From the NCBI RefSeq assembly GCF_014654675.1, contig NZ_BNBC01000003.1, positions 43,102 to 107,101 on the forward strand: a stretch of 64,000 nt of DNA. The letters are read 5' to 3'. The notes below the pieces were generated by a model. That model saw only the letters and a program-made list of their open reading frames with translations, was not told the origin of the DNA and did no database searches. This DNA is from Streptomyces spiralis. GTDB lineage: Bacteria; Actinomycetota; Actinomycetes; Streptomycetales; Streptomycetaceae. Every line of letters starts with the position of its first letter. The stretch's first letter is position 1. This document shows positions 16,901-25,079 of the stretch, in pieces. The position numbers and the translations under genes were made by a program.

Positions 16901-17995
16901 TCAGTTCTGCCGCAGGGCCGGCATCGGGAGCGGGATGTTGTAGGCCGTCGCGCCTGCGCCGACGCCGCCTTCGCAGGTGTTGGGCGGGGTCGTGCCGGTG
17001 CCTCGGGTGGAGGGGCGTTCGGCGGCCCAGAACATGTAGCCGAGCATGCCGGAGGTGGTGCCGGCGCCGTTGGGGGCGACGGTCCGGGTGAACGAGCCGG
17101 TGGAGTTCTGCAGGGAGTTGGCGAAGTCCGTGCACTCGGGCAGCGACTTGCTCTGGTCGCTGATGTAGACGGAACCGGTGAACTTGGCCGGTGCCAGCGG
17201 TGGCACGGGCGGCGAGTACGTCGGCTTGCCGTCGACGTGCTCCTGCCAGTTGGCGATCGCCGAGCTGGTCGAGGGCTGGCGGGAGGGGACCATCGCGTTG
17301 GCGTAGTCGAGCACGGGGGTGTCCGTGCGCAGCCAGTCGGCGGTGGCCTTGCGGTCGAGGTCGATCAGCCACCGGTCACCGGCGGCGACGTCGATGGTCA
17401 GACGGGCCGTCGGGTCGGCTCCCGTGGCGTCGTAGGGGTGCACGGCCCGGTAGGCGCTGATGAACGACTGCAGGCCGGTGAGGTCCGGGCCGCTGTTCTG
17501 CTCGTAGTCGATCTCGATGCCGACGCCCAGGTCGCTCGCCAGGGCAGCGGCCCGCTGTCCGAGCAGGGTGGGGTTCTCGGCGAGCGCGCTGTCCCAGGAG
17601 TCCGTATAGGTGATGCCGCCGATGGAGAGCATCACGCGGATCCCGTGGGAGGTGAAGTACTGCACGATGTCCTTGGTCATGCCCCTGGGCACGCCGTTCA
17701 GCGTGGTCGCGTCGGTCGTGCCGTGCAGCAGTTTGAGGGGCTCGACGAAACTGAGCACGACCAGGTTGACGGAGGGCCGGCCGTCCCCGCGGTCGATCAG
17801 CCAGTGGTTCTGCGCGTCGAACTCGGCCACCGTGCGGACGGTGCCCCAGACACAGGCGTCGTTCGAGCAGTGCCAGGCGCCGTAGACCTGCGGCGGGGTA
17901 CCGGTCGCGGCCGAGGCGGAAGCAGCGTGCGGGACGAGCAGGGCACCGAGCAACCCGAGCGCGACGAGCAGACGGTGGCGGAGTCTGTGGCGCAT
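16901..17995 (-). CDS. secreted GH18 family glycoside hydrolase
   Basis: An exported 364-residue enzyme of the chitinase family, probably acting on chitin or GlcNAc-containing glycans. A Sec signal covers residues 1-30 (LLVALGLLGALLVPHAASASA). Family landmarks are IRVMLSIGG (SxGG strand) and GVGIEIDYEQ, where E165 is the expected acid and D163 the assisting aspartate; the first and middle Asp of the usual DGxDxDxE motif are replaced by Val and Glu. GYMFWAAE near the C-terminus is the last barrel strand. No carbohydrate-binding module is present. GGAG precedes ATG 17995, and a DasR-like site lies 60 bp upstream. Confidence 0.88.
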   Translation of the reverse strand: MRHRLRHRLLVALGLLGALLVPHAASASAATGTPPQVYGAWHCSNDACVWGTVRTVAEFDAQNHWLIDRGDGRPSVNLVVLSFVEPLKLLHGTTDATTLNGVPRGMTKDIVQYFTSHGIRVMLSIGGITYTDSWDSALAENPTLLGQRAAALASDLGVGIEIDYEQNSGPDLTGLQSFISAYRAVHPYDATGADPTARLTIDVAAGDRWLIDLDRKATADWLRTDTPVLDYANAMVPSRQPSTSSAIANWQEHVDGKPTYSPPVPPLAPAKFTGSVYISDQSKSLPECTDFANSLQNSTGSFTRTVAPNGAGTTSGMLGYMFWAAERPSTRGTGTTPPNTCEGGVGAGATAYNIPLPMPALRQN

Positions 17996-18054
17996 ACATG
18001 CCTCCGGAGAAGGAGCGGCCTACGGGACGCGGGAGGTGGCGCGGGCAGCGTGGC

Positions 18055-18066
18055 AGGTTCAGACCA
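18055..18066 (-). promoter_or_regulatory. DasR-like (dre) site upstream of the GH18 gene
   Basis: Read on the minus strand the site is TGGTCTGAACCT, matching 10 of 12 bases of the core dre palindrome TGGTCTAGACCA and sharing its first 11 bases with the site at 10000. It lies 60-71 bases upstream of the GH18 start, a normal operator distance. Confidence 0.6.
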
Positions 18067-18194
18067 ATCCGACAAGAGGGCGGGCAACCGGAGGCGGCAC
18101 GGCAAGGACCCTTGCATCACCCGGTTCTTGGGGTGGCGTTCGCTTCGCTCCGACTCCTGGTGCTGCTGCTCGGGCCGCTCTACTGTCCTCTCTC

Positions 18195-19013
18195 ATGACG
18201 TTTTCGATCGTGGCCCGGTCCGGTGAGGCCTTCGGTGTCGCAGTGGCGAGCAAGTTCTTGGCGGTCGGTGCCGTGGTGCCGGCGGCGGAGGCCGGGGCAG
18301 GGGCGGTGGCCACCCAGGCAGCGGCGAACCTGCGCTACCTCCCGCAGGGACTGGCGCTGCTGCGAACGGGCGTGCAGCCCGCGGACGTGGTGGCGGGTCT
18401 CGTGGCCATGGACCGGGATCGCGCGCACCGTCAGCTGGGGATCGTGGGCTCCCAGGGCCTCGGAGCGACCTACACGGGTGAGGAGTGCCTGGACTGGGCC
18501 GGTGGGACGGCGGGCGACGGCTATGCGATCCAGGGCAACATCCTCACCGGGCCGGAGGTGATCGAGGCGATGGAGTCCGCCTGGCTCTCCTTGCCGGACG
18601 TTGCGTTCGACCGGCGGCTGCTCGCGGCGCTGGAGGCGGGCGACGCCGCGGGCGGTGACCGCCGGGGCCGCCAGAGCGCGGCCCTGTATGTGGTGGCTCC
18701 GGGTGCCGGGTACGGCGGCGGCAGCGATGTCGCCTGCGACCTGCGCGTGGACGACCATGCTGACCCGGTAGCGGAGCTGAGGCGCCTGCTGGACGTTCAC
18801 GAGCTGTTGTTCGGCAAGCCCGACCCGGACGCCCTGCTGGAGCTGTCGGGTGACCTCAAGGAGGAGGTCGAGAACCTGGTCACCGCCCGCGGTCACGCCT
18901 CCCTGGAGGTGTGGGCGGGGGTGGAGAATCTCGAGAACCGTCTGGTTCCCGGCAAGATCGACCCGGTGGTGCTCGCCTGTCTTCGGAACGGCCATGCCCA
19001 CGACGAGGCCTGA
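18195..19013 (+). CDS. DUF1028 family protein (Ntn-hydrolase-like)
   Basis: A 272-residue protein of the DUF1028 family, which has an Ntn-hydrolase-like fold; the activity is not established. It begins MTFSIVARSGEAFGVAVASKFLAVG, the standard N-terminus of the family, followed by GAGAVATQAAANLRYLPQGL and GYAIQGNILTG. The C-terminal portion (about 190-272) carries VDDHADPVAELRRLLDVHE, also typical. The start ATG 18195 is unambiguous from this N-terminus. It is divergent from the GH18 gene, with about 200 bp between them. Confidence 0.85.
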   Translation: MTFSIVARSGEAFGVAVASKFLAVGAVVPAAEAGAGAVATQAAANLRYLPQGLALLRTGVQPADVVAGLVAMDRDRAHRQLGIVGSQGLGATYTGEECLDWAGGTAGDGYAIQGNILTGPEVIEAMESAWLSLPDVAFDRRLLAALEAGDAAGGDRRGRQSAALYVVAPGAGYGGGSDVACDLRVDDHADPVAELRRLLDVHELLFGKPDPDALLELSGDLKEEVENLVTARGHASLEVWAGVENLENRLVPGKIDPVVLACLRNGHAHDEA

Positions 19014-19073
19014 CCCCGGCACGACTCCCGGCTGCGGCAGACCTCCTCCCCCGCATGCTCGCGGCCGAACGTG

Positions 19074-19434
19074 TCACGGGTGGAAGTGCGTGAGGGACTG
19101 GGCGACGCACGCCGGTTTGGCCGCCCCTTCGAGTTCGAAGATGAAGGCACGGTGCATCTGGACACCGCCACGCTTCACCTCGTGCACCTCGGTGATGGAG
19201 GCGTGCAGGCGGATACGGCTGCCGAAGCTGAGGATCATGTAACCGTGGGCGATGGTCCGGCCGTAGGGTCCGTACGCGGCTCGCCCGGTGTCGGTGTGGA
19301 TCCACTGGTGGTCGCCGGAGACATCGGCGAAGGTGTCGATGAGTTGCTGCGTGACCTCCTCCCATGCGGAGTGGCCGAGATCGCGACCGGCAAGCTGCTT
19401 GATCTCCGGGATGCCGTGGACCGGTCACTGTCAT
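19074..19434 (-). pseudogene. MaoC-like dehydratase pseudogene (frameshift plus internal deletion)
   Basis: On the minus strand one frame reads GIPEIKQLAGRDLGHSAWEE, then FADVSGDHQWIHTDTGRAA and GRTIAHGYMILSF, which are landmarks of the hot-dog-fold MaoC (enoyl-CoA hydratase) family. It continues directly with SRIRLHASITEVHEVKRGG and ends KPACVAQSLTHFHP and a stop at 19074. In intact members about 35-40 residues lie between AHGY..LS and the SRLR segment, so that part is deleted in frame. The body has a stop just upstream, and the likely start ATG 19434 (MTVTG) is in another frame, so a small frameshift is also present. The gene is almost certainly dead. Confidence 0.75.
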
Positions 19435-19513
19435 GCGTGATGTGTCTCCTCGTCAGGCGCCGCGCCCGGTCGAAGGGGGCGGCGCCGGCGGGTGCGTGTG
19501 TGCGGTGGGTGGG

Positions 19514-19760
19514 TCAGGCCGGCACGGCGACCGTGGCGGGAGCCGGCTCGTCCAGGGCCCGCTCGTCGTGGTTGAGGCGCTTGAGCAGCAGAAGCATGCA
19601 GCCGAGGGTCAGGGCGACCTGGAAGACGACGTATCCGATGACGACGCTGATCGATCCGGTTCGGTTCAGCAGGAACTGGCCGATGATCAGGGTGGTACCG
19701 CCGAGCAACGTGCCGCACGGCTGGTAGCACAGGGAGATGCTCGTGCAGCGCAGGCGGGCC
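19514..19760 (-). pseudogene. C-terminal remnant of an MFS transporter
   Basis: About 80 codons on the minus strand read ARLRCTSISLCYQPCGTLLGG, then TLIIGQFLLNRTGSISVVIG and VVFQVALTLGCMLLLLKRLN, ending at a stop at 19514. This is the last two transmembrane helices and cytoplasmic tail of a major facilitator transporter, of the group with the R-x-R-x-T-S-x-S-L-x-Y motif (metabolite:proton symporters). Everything upstream of about 19760 in this direction belongs to a different gene remnant. Confidence 0.7.
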
Positions 19761-20025
19761 CCGGTGAGGGCAGGGTGAAGTCGACGTCGCCGGACCAGCC
19801 GTTGTACCCGACGTACAGCGCGCTGCTGGGATCGGAGAACTCCGTGCCGTCGATGCGCCAGGCCAGCGCGTGGTTGCCGGGATCGGACCAGTACGTGGTG
19901 TCCGGGGCGCTCCCGGCCGGCGTGAACCACTGGAGCCGGCCCATGCCGTTCCCGTTGGTGTCGGAGGCGGTGTAGAAGGGGGCCGGACGCAGCGCGGGGT
20001 GGGCCTTTCGGAAACCGAAGACCTC
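19761..20025 (-). pseudogene. remnant of an isoamylase/GlgX-like debranching enzyme
   Basis: One minus-strand frame reads FRKAHPALRPAPFYTASDTN, GRLQWFTPAGSAPDTTYW, DPGNHALAWRIDGTEF and ALYVGYNGWSGDVDFTLPSP, which matches the C-terminal domain of secreted isoamylases and glycogen debranching enzymes. The normal continuation is missing: at about 19760 it runs into the MFS remnant in another frame. Its N-terminal catalytic barrel is also absent, as the TetR stop lies at 20039. Two unrelated gene pieces are thus joined in the same orientation. Confidence 0.72.
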
Positions 20026-20038
20026 CCCGCTCGTGGCC

Positions 20039-20770
20039 TCAGGGGTTCAATCGGGCCTCGATGCCGTCGAGCAGAAAGGTCAGGCTGATCTCGAACTGCT
20101 CGTCCATATCGGGCCCGGAGGGTGCGCTCATCCAACGTGCGAGCAGCTCGCAGCCTGCTTGTTCGGCCAGCCCTTGAGCTGCGGTGACGGCCTCGGTGAG
20201 CCGCTGCGGGGTGTCGAGACCGAGCCGACGCCGCATCGCGTGCTCCTCGGCCACCTGTTGTGCGCTGCCCAAGGCGTGACGGTCGAGGACCGCCGCGTAG
20301 GCGACGGCCTGGCCGAGTGTGGCGCCTTGGCCCGCGAGGACACGGAGCTGGAACTCGGTGCGGCGCATCGTGTGCGGACCCAGCGGGGGGCGGGTCGGGG
20401 CGAGCTGGGCGTACCACAGGTGCCGCTTCGCCATCTCCCAGGTCTCCATGACCACCGCCCGCAGGTCTGCCCGCCAGTCGGGCCCCGGCACCGGGGGCAG
20501 CGCGATCTCCGCGGTGGCGGCGTCGAGCATCAGATCGACGAGTCCGTCCTTGCTGAGGACATGTCGATAAAGCGACATAGGCGTGTAGGGGCCCAGCCGT
20601 CGGGCCACCGCGGACATCGTCAGCGCTTCCGCGCCGCCCTCGTCGGCGACGGCCATGGCCGCTCGCACGATGTCCTCGCGATCCAGCGGGCTGTGCCGGC
20701 GCCTGGGCGCGGGCTGGGTCCAGATCAGCGATACACCGGGCTCCCCGGCCGGCTGTCGTACCTCGTCCAC
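20039..20770 (-). CDS. TetR family regulator (TetR_C_1 type)
   Basis: A 243-residue repressor-type regulator. The helix-turn-helix is at about residues 30-75 (REDIVRAAMAVADEGGAEAL; MSAVARRLGPYTPMSLYRHV), and the C-terminal ligand domain resembles TetR_C_1. A longer than usual N-terminal extension (MDEVRQPAGEPGVSLIWTQP) precedes it, so a later start is possible. It is divergent from the glycosidase gene at 20832, and a palindrome lies between them, so it probably controls both. The effector is unknown. Confidence 0.85.
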   Translation of the reverse strand: MDEVRQPAGEPGVSLIWTQPAPRRRHSPLDREDIVRAAMAVADEGGAEALTMSAVARRLGPYTPMSLYRHVLSKDGLVDLMLDAATAEIALPPVPGPDWRADLRAVVMETWEMAKRHLWYAQLAPTRPPLGPHTMRRTEFQLRVLAGQGATLGQAVAYAAVLDRHALGSAQQVAEEHAMRRRLGLDTPQRLTEAVTAAQGLAEQAGCELLARWMSAPSGPDMDEQFEISLTFLLDGIEARLNP

Positions 20771-20796
20771 GGCTTCAGTTTACGTCATCAGCTAAA

Positions 20797-20813
20797 GTAT
20801 ATGGCGTATACGC
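20797..20813. promoter_or_regulatory. palindromes between the TetR and glycosidase genes
   Basis: The 62-bp divergent gap contains the perfect palindrome GCGTATACGC (20804-20813). It overlaps a second inverted repeat, GTATA (20797-20801) with TATAC (20807-20811). The region from 20773 to 20813 is AT-rich compared with its surroundings and holds both promoters. It is the natural candidate operator for the adjacent TetR protein. Confidence 0.5.
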
Positions 20814-20831
20814 AAGCGCGAGGAGAGTGTG

Positions 20832-22304
20832 ATGGAGAGGGAAGCGACGCCGCCAGGGATCCGGCTGGGTATCTGCCGCGGAATCAGCTACGGACTGTTC
20901 GGTGCGCCGGACGCCTTCGTGCCGCAGATCCGGGCACTGGGTGGCACGCTCGTACGGGTCTATGTGTACTGGGGCCAGGTCGAACCACAGCCCGGCCGCT
21001 ACGACTGGACGGCGGTGGACGCCGTCCTCGACCAGCTGGACCCGGCCGCCGAGACCTGGATCACGGTCTGCTCCAGTTCGCCGTGGGCCACTCGGACCCC
21101 CTCGAAGTTCTTGCCGTCGTCCCCGGCGAACGACAGCGCGCACTACGCACGCTTCATCGATCGCCTGGTCTCCCGCTGCCGGGGCCGTGTCGAGTACTGG
21201 CAGTGCGACAACGAACCCAGCAACACCGGCCTGCTCTGGGACGGCACCGCCGACGACTACGTGGCGCAGCTCGCTTCTTTCGCCCGGGCCGTGCGGGAGG
21301 CCGAGCCCGGTGCCCGCGTCGTCCTCGGCGGCTGCGGTTACGACGTGCTGTCCAGCCCACAGGACAGCCCCGCCCGGGCCTTCTTCGACCATGTGGTGGA
21401 GCAGGCCCATGACGACTACGACCTGTTCTGCGTGAATCTGTACGGCGATCCGCAGGACATCCCGGCGTACGTGGAGGATGCCCGCGCCATGATGCGCAGG
21501 CACGGCTATGAACGCCCCGTGGTGGCCGGGGAGTACAACGGCCCGACACTCTTCGAGTTCCCCGAGGCGCAGGCCGCGTTCCAGCAGGAGATGATCGCGG
21601 CCTTCACCGCACCCGCCGCGGGTCCGGATGAGGAGCCGCCGGACCGCCGGACCATGCGCGCCCTGTACGAGCGTGTGGCTGAGCTCCCGGACACCCTGCG
21701 GATGTTCCTGGCGGACTGCCCGCCGGAGCTGGCCGCGCGGCGGGACCGCATCAACTGCCGCCAGATCGTGACCCGCAACATCCTCGCCCTGGCCGCCGGC
21801 GTCAGCCGAACGGTCTGCTGGAACCTCGCCCCGGAGATCCCCGGCTACCGCGACCGGCTCAACCTGATGGACTTCCTCTTCGGCAAGCTGGCACTGCTCG
21901 ACTACGACGGCACGGACCTGACACTCCGCCGCCCGTCGGCGGACACGTTCGCGCTCCTGGCCGGGCAGCTACAGGGTGTCGCTCATGTGCGGCGCATCCT
22001 TGCCGAGCATCGTCCCGATCTCCGCCTCTTCCAGGTGGAGCGGCAGGGGCACGGTCCCCTGGAGGTCATGTGGAGCGCCGGTGACGTATTCGCCGGCGAG
22101 GAACAGCCCGTCACGAGCATCGAGCGTCCTTGGCCATACGCGGCCGCCCACGCTGTCGACGCCTTCGGCACACCGGTGCCCGTGGAACGCGACGGCGCAC
22201 TGGTCCGCCTCCCGGTCTCGGTGACACCGGTGTTCCTGTCCACTGAGCCGACACCGGAGCCGACGGCGATCACGGTCGACCGACGCGCGGGAACCACTCG
22301 GTGA
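20832..22304 (+). CDS. clan-A TIM-barrel glycoside hydrolase, GH39/GH42-like, cytoplasmic
   Basis: A 490-residue (beta/alpha)8 glycosidase-like protein without a signal peptide. LGGTLVRVYVYWGQVEPQPG and the following YDWTAVDAVLDQL match the opening of clan A enzymes. The acid/base is expected at E128 (YWQCDNEPSN) and the nucleophile at E234 (VVAGEYNGP), about 106 residues apart as in the clan. The CAZy family is not clear; GH39, GH42 and GH10 relatives are all distant. GAGGAGAG precedes ATG 20832; GTG 20829 is the alternative. It is controlled, by inference, by the divergent TetR gene. Its last 35 bp overlap the convergent DUF218 gene. Confidence 0.7.
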   Translation: MEREATPPGIRLGICRGISYGLFGAPDAFVPQIRALGGTLVRVYVYWGQVEPQPGRYDWTAVDAVLDQLDPAAETWITVCSSSPWATRTPSKFLPSSPANDSAHYARFIDRLVSRCRGRVEYWQCDNEPSNTGLLWDGTADDYVAQLASFARAVREAEPGARVVLGGCGYDVLSSPQDSPARAFFDHVVEQAHDDYDLFCVNLYGDPQDIPAYVEDARAMMRRHGYERPVVAGEYNGPTLFEFPEAQAAFQQEMIAAFTAPAAGPDEEPPDRRTMRALYERVAELPDTLRMFLADCPPELAARRDRINCRQIVTRNILALAAGVSRTVCWNLAPEIPGYRDRLNLMDFLFGKLALLDYDGTDLTLRRPSADTFALLAGQLQGVAHVRRILAEHRPDLRLFQVERQGHGPLEVMWSAGDVFAGEEQPVTSIERPWPYAAAHAVDAFGTPVPVERDGALVRLPVSVTPVFLSTEPTPEPTAITVDRRAGTTR

Positions 22305-22923
22305 CAGCGGCCGACGAGAGCTCGATCTTGCGTTCCTCGGCCGTGAGGCCGCGGAGTGTCCGGAGTCCGTACAGAGCCAGGAGCGGTTTGACGATCATCC
22401 ACTCGCCGGGGCGGTAGTCGTCCGCACGCACGAGTCTCTCGGCAAGGTCGGGGCGCTGCCGCCGCAGGTACGCGCGGGCCTTGAGCGCGTGAGCCGGCTG
22501 AGAGGCGATCCTGATGCGGGCGACGCCCTCGAGCAGCGGAGCCACGTTCGTGATGTTCTCCCATGTCGTCCTCGATCGGTCTTCGAGGAGCACTGTGCCG
22601 TCGAACCCGAGCACCGATTTGGCGTAGTCAGCCATCAACTGGGCCTCAGTGGCGCCGCCGCCGGCCGCACCGCCGCTGAAGATCACACGTGTGTCACGCG
22701 CGCTCTCCGCGGCGATGGAGCGGATTCCCGCCCGGACTCGCCAGCGGTTGATGAAGTTCGCCGTCGCTTGAGGGTTCCGGAAACCCAGCACGACCACGGC
22801 CTCGGACGCGCCCCCACTCTCCGCCGTCCTCCCCACGAGAGTTCGGGACCAGCGCCAGTTCAACCACTCGCCCCAGGCCAGGGCCGCTGCCCCGGCTACC
22901 GCCAGTACGGTCCTTCGTCGCAT
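22270..22923 (-). CDS. DUF218 (YdcF/SanA-like) protein
   Basis: A 217-residue protein of the DUF218 family, linked in other bacteria to envelope processes but with no settled reaction. An N-terminal hydrophobic segment (residues 5-17, VLAVAGAAALAW) may be a signal anchor. The family core reads AVVVLGFRNP, VIFSGGAAGGGATEAQLMADYA and LLEDRSRTTWENITNVAPLL, including the conserved SGG and the E-x-x-S-x-x-T-x-E-N signature. The coding region overlaps the convergent glycosidase gene by 35 bp. Confidence 0.82.
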   Translation of the reverse strand: MRRRTVLAVAGAAALAWGEWLNWRWSRTLVGRTAESGGASEAVVVLGFRNPQATANFINRWRVRAGIRSIAAESARDTRVIFSGGAAGGGATEAQLMADYAKSVLGFDGTVLLEDRSRTTWENITNVAPLLEGVARIRIASQPAHALKARAYLRRQRPDLAERLVRADDYRPGEWMIVKPLLALYGLRTLRGLTAEERKIELSSAAVTEWFPRVGRP

Positions 22924-23093
22924 GCGGCGACTCTAGGGGGCGTGTCGAGTCGTGATCAATCAGGTCTGGCAGGCGGGGAGCGCACGGGCGCAGCCGGCGC
23001 GTCGAGGCCGCCGTCGGTGCGAGAGGGGGAAATACCGCGGCGTCGATCAAGGTTGGATGCGGAGAAGTCAACTGTCCGACCTCTGGAGCGCAC

Positions 23094-23675
23094 ATGACCC
23101 GCTCGTTCCTCTTTCTCCTCGCCGGCGCGCGATCGGACGGCAACACCGAACAGCTGGCCCGAGCCGCGGCGGAACAGTTGCCGAGCGCCACCGAGCAGCG
23201 ATGGCTGGACCTGACCCAGCTCCGCCTTCCCGACTTCGTCGACGCGCGGCACGCCGACGCGCCCTGGCCGGAGCAGGAGAACGAGGAGCTGCTGCGGCAG
23301 GCGACGCTCGCCGCCACCGACGTCGTGATCGTGTCCCCGTTGTACTGGTACTCCCTGTCGTCGTACGCCAAGCGGTACCTCGACTACTGGTCGAAGTGGC
23401 TGACCACCCCGGATCCGGGCTTCAAGGCGAAGATGGCCGGCCGCACCCTGTGGGGCGTGACGGCGATGGCGCACCGCGAGGAGGTGGTGGCTCAGCCGCT
23501 GGTGCTCAGTCTGCACCACAGCGCCGCGTACATGGGCATGCGCTTCGGCGGCGTGCTGCTCGGCAACGGCTCCCGGCCGGGGCAGGTACTAGACGACGAG
23601 CGGGCCGCCGTCCGGGCCAAGACGTTCTTCAGCAGGGAAGCCCCGCTCGTCCGCTTCCCCTACGAGGAGGACTGA
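23094..23675 (+). CDS. NAD(P)H-dependent FMN reductase-like flavoprotein
   Basis: A 193-residue flavodoxin-fold oxidoreductase. The N-terminal strand and phosphate loop read FLFLLAGARSDGNTEQLARA, and the SPLYWYSLSSYAKRYLDYWSKW segment forms the isoalloxazine-binding region typical of NADPH-dependent FMN reductases. No signal peptide is present. The substrate, probably a quinone, azo compound or free flavin, cannot be chosen. ATG 23094 follows a weak ribosome-binding site. It stands between the leftward DUF218 gene and the regulator at 23825. Confidence 0.85.
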   Translation: MTRSFLFLLAGARSDGNTEQLARAAAEQLPSATEQRWLDLTQLRLPDFVDARHADAPWPEQENEELLRQATLAATDVVIVSPLYWYSLSSYAKRYLDYWSKWLTTPDPGFKAKMAGRTLWGVTAMAHREEVVAQPLVLSLHHSAAYMGMRFGGVLLGNGSRPGQVLDDERAAVRAKTFFSREAPLVRFPYEED

Positions 23676-23824
23676 CGGGCTCACCCGCCCCGCCCGGTCG
23701 AGCGCGTCCCACCGGAAACGAAAGCCGCCGAGCGCTGACCCCGCCCGGCACCCCTGGTTATGCTGCCGACGAAGCGTTCAGCGAAGCGCTCAAACGAACA
23801 GCGGGTTGTGAGGGGGCCATCAGC

Positions 23825-24967
23825 ATGCGCGAACCGGTCGATCTCAGGCGCCAGCGGATCCTCGCGGCGGTGCGGTCGCGGGGGGCGACCCGGGTCAGCG
23901 ATCTCGCCGAGGAACTCGCAGTGTCGGTGGTGACCGTCCGCAGGGACGTGGAGGAGCTGGCCCGCGAGGGCAAGCTGCGCCGCGGTCACGGCGTGGCCCG
24001 CCCGGTGCTGCCCGAGACGGAGCAGGTCGCCGCACCCGAGCCGCCGCCGGCCGACGGCGGTCCGGTCGCGGTCGTGGTGCCCGAGCGCCACGCGTATCTG
24101 TACGAGGCGCTGCACGGCGCCCGGACCGCGTTCGAAGAGGCCGGGATCCGTATCGCGCTGCACATCGCGCCGACCGGCCCCGGGGCCGAACGGTCTCTTG
24201 TGGAGCGGGCGTTGGCGGACGGCGCGCGCGGCCTGCTGATCGCTCCGCGCTGGCGCACCCGCGCCACGGAGGAGGAGGACTACGCCTGGCTGTCGCGCCT
24301 GGAGGTGCCCGCGGTGGTGATGGAGCGCAGGCCGCGGCGCGGCAGTGCGCTCCACGCCGTGGACACCGTCTGCACGGACCACTGGTACGGCATCCATCTC
24401 GCCGTCGGCCACCTCACGGAACTGGGACATCGGCGCATCGTGCTCGCCGCGCGCGACGACAGTCCGACCGCGCGCGCCATTCGTGCCGCCTTCACCGAGA
24501 TCGCGGCGGACCACCCGGACGTCGACAAGTGGCTCGTGACGCTCAGCTCGCCGGGTGCGGCGCCCGACCCGACGGCCGGGAGCGCGGCGGCGCCGGTCGA
24601 ACTCCACTCCTTGATTGCCGAGTTGGGAGCGACCGCGGCCGTGCTGCACGGCGACGTCGACGCTCTGATGCTGGTGCAGTCACTGCGCGACAACGGCGTG
24701 CGGGTCCCGGAGGACTGCTCCGTGGTCGCCTACGACGACGTGGTCGCGGCGCTCGGCAGCACTCCCCTGACGGCCGTGTCCCCGCCGAAGGCGGACGTCG
24801 GCCGCGCGGCGGCGGAGCTGCTGCTGCGCCGGCTCGACCTGCGGGACCCCGGAGGGGCGGCCGCGCCCGTGCGGCGGGTGGAGCTGCTGCCGGCGCTGAA
24901 GGTGCGTGGTTCCACGCAGGCACCGAACACGCCGTCGAGTCCGGAGCCAACCGCCGTCCCGGAATGA
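23825..24967 (+). CDS. DeoR-type HTH / LacI-type sensor hybrid regulator
   Basis: A 380-residue transcription regulator. Residues 1-60 are a DeoR-type winged helix (RRQRILAAVRSRGATRVSDL; LAVSVVTVRRDVEELAREGK). Residues about 78-360 are a periplasmic-binding-protein-like sensor of the LacI/GalR type, with HLTELGHRRIVLAARDDSPT and VPEDCSVVAYDDV. This DeoR-LacI mosaic is known among actinobacterial sugar regulators. It lies directly before the ABC operon and in the same direction, with the operator-like repeats at 24991-25028 between them, so it most likely senses the transported sugar or a derivative. Confidence 0.85.
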   Translation: MREPVDLRRQRILAAVRSRGATRVSDLAEELAVSVVTVRRDVEELAREGKLRRGHGVARPVLPETEQVAAPEPPPADGGPVAVVVPERHAYLYEALHGARTAFEEAGIRIALHIAPTGPGAERSLVERALADGARGLLIAPRWRTRATEEEDYAWLSRLEVPAVVMERRPRRGSALHAVDTVCTDHWYGIHLAVGHLTELGHRRIVLAARDDSPTARAIRAAFTEIAADHPDVDKWLVTLSSPGAAPDPTAGSAAAPVELHSLIAELGATAAVLHGDVDALMLVQSLRDNGVRVPEDCSVVAYDDVVAALGSTPLTAVSPPKADVGRAAAELLLRRLDLRDPGGAAAPVRRVELLPALKVRGSTQAPNTPSSPEPTAVPE

Positions 24968-24990
24968 GCGTTTGACCGTTTCATTTTCTT

Positions 24991-25028
24991 CTGATCGATC
25001 TATTGACCCGATCGGTTCAGTCGATCAG
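24991..25028. promoter_or_regulatory. nested inverted repeats in the promoter of the ABC operon
   Basis: CTGATCGA (24991-24998) and TCGATCAG (25021-25028) are perfect 8-bp inverted arms. Between them sits the perfect palindrome CCGATCGG (25008-25015), whose centre is 2 bp from that of the outer pair. The stretch is AT-rich for this genome and lies 52-89 bases before the binding-protein start. It is a good candidate operator for the regulator at 23825. Confidence 0.55.
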
Positions 25029-25079
25029 TATTCCCGTGACTCGAACATGCAGGAGCCGCAGGAGCCGCGGGAGGCGCCC

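Noticed and set aside
23775..23805. Operator of the hybrid regulator in front of its own gene (GTTC/GAAC arms)
   Set aside because: The symmetry is short and imperfect, and it does not share a clear motif with the repeats at 24991-25028.
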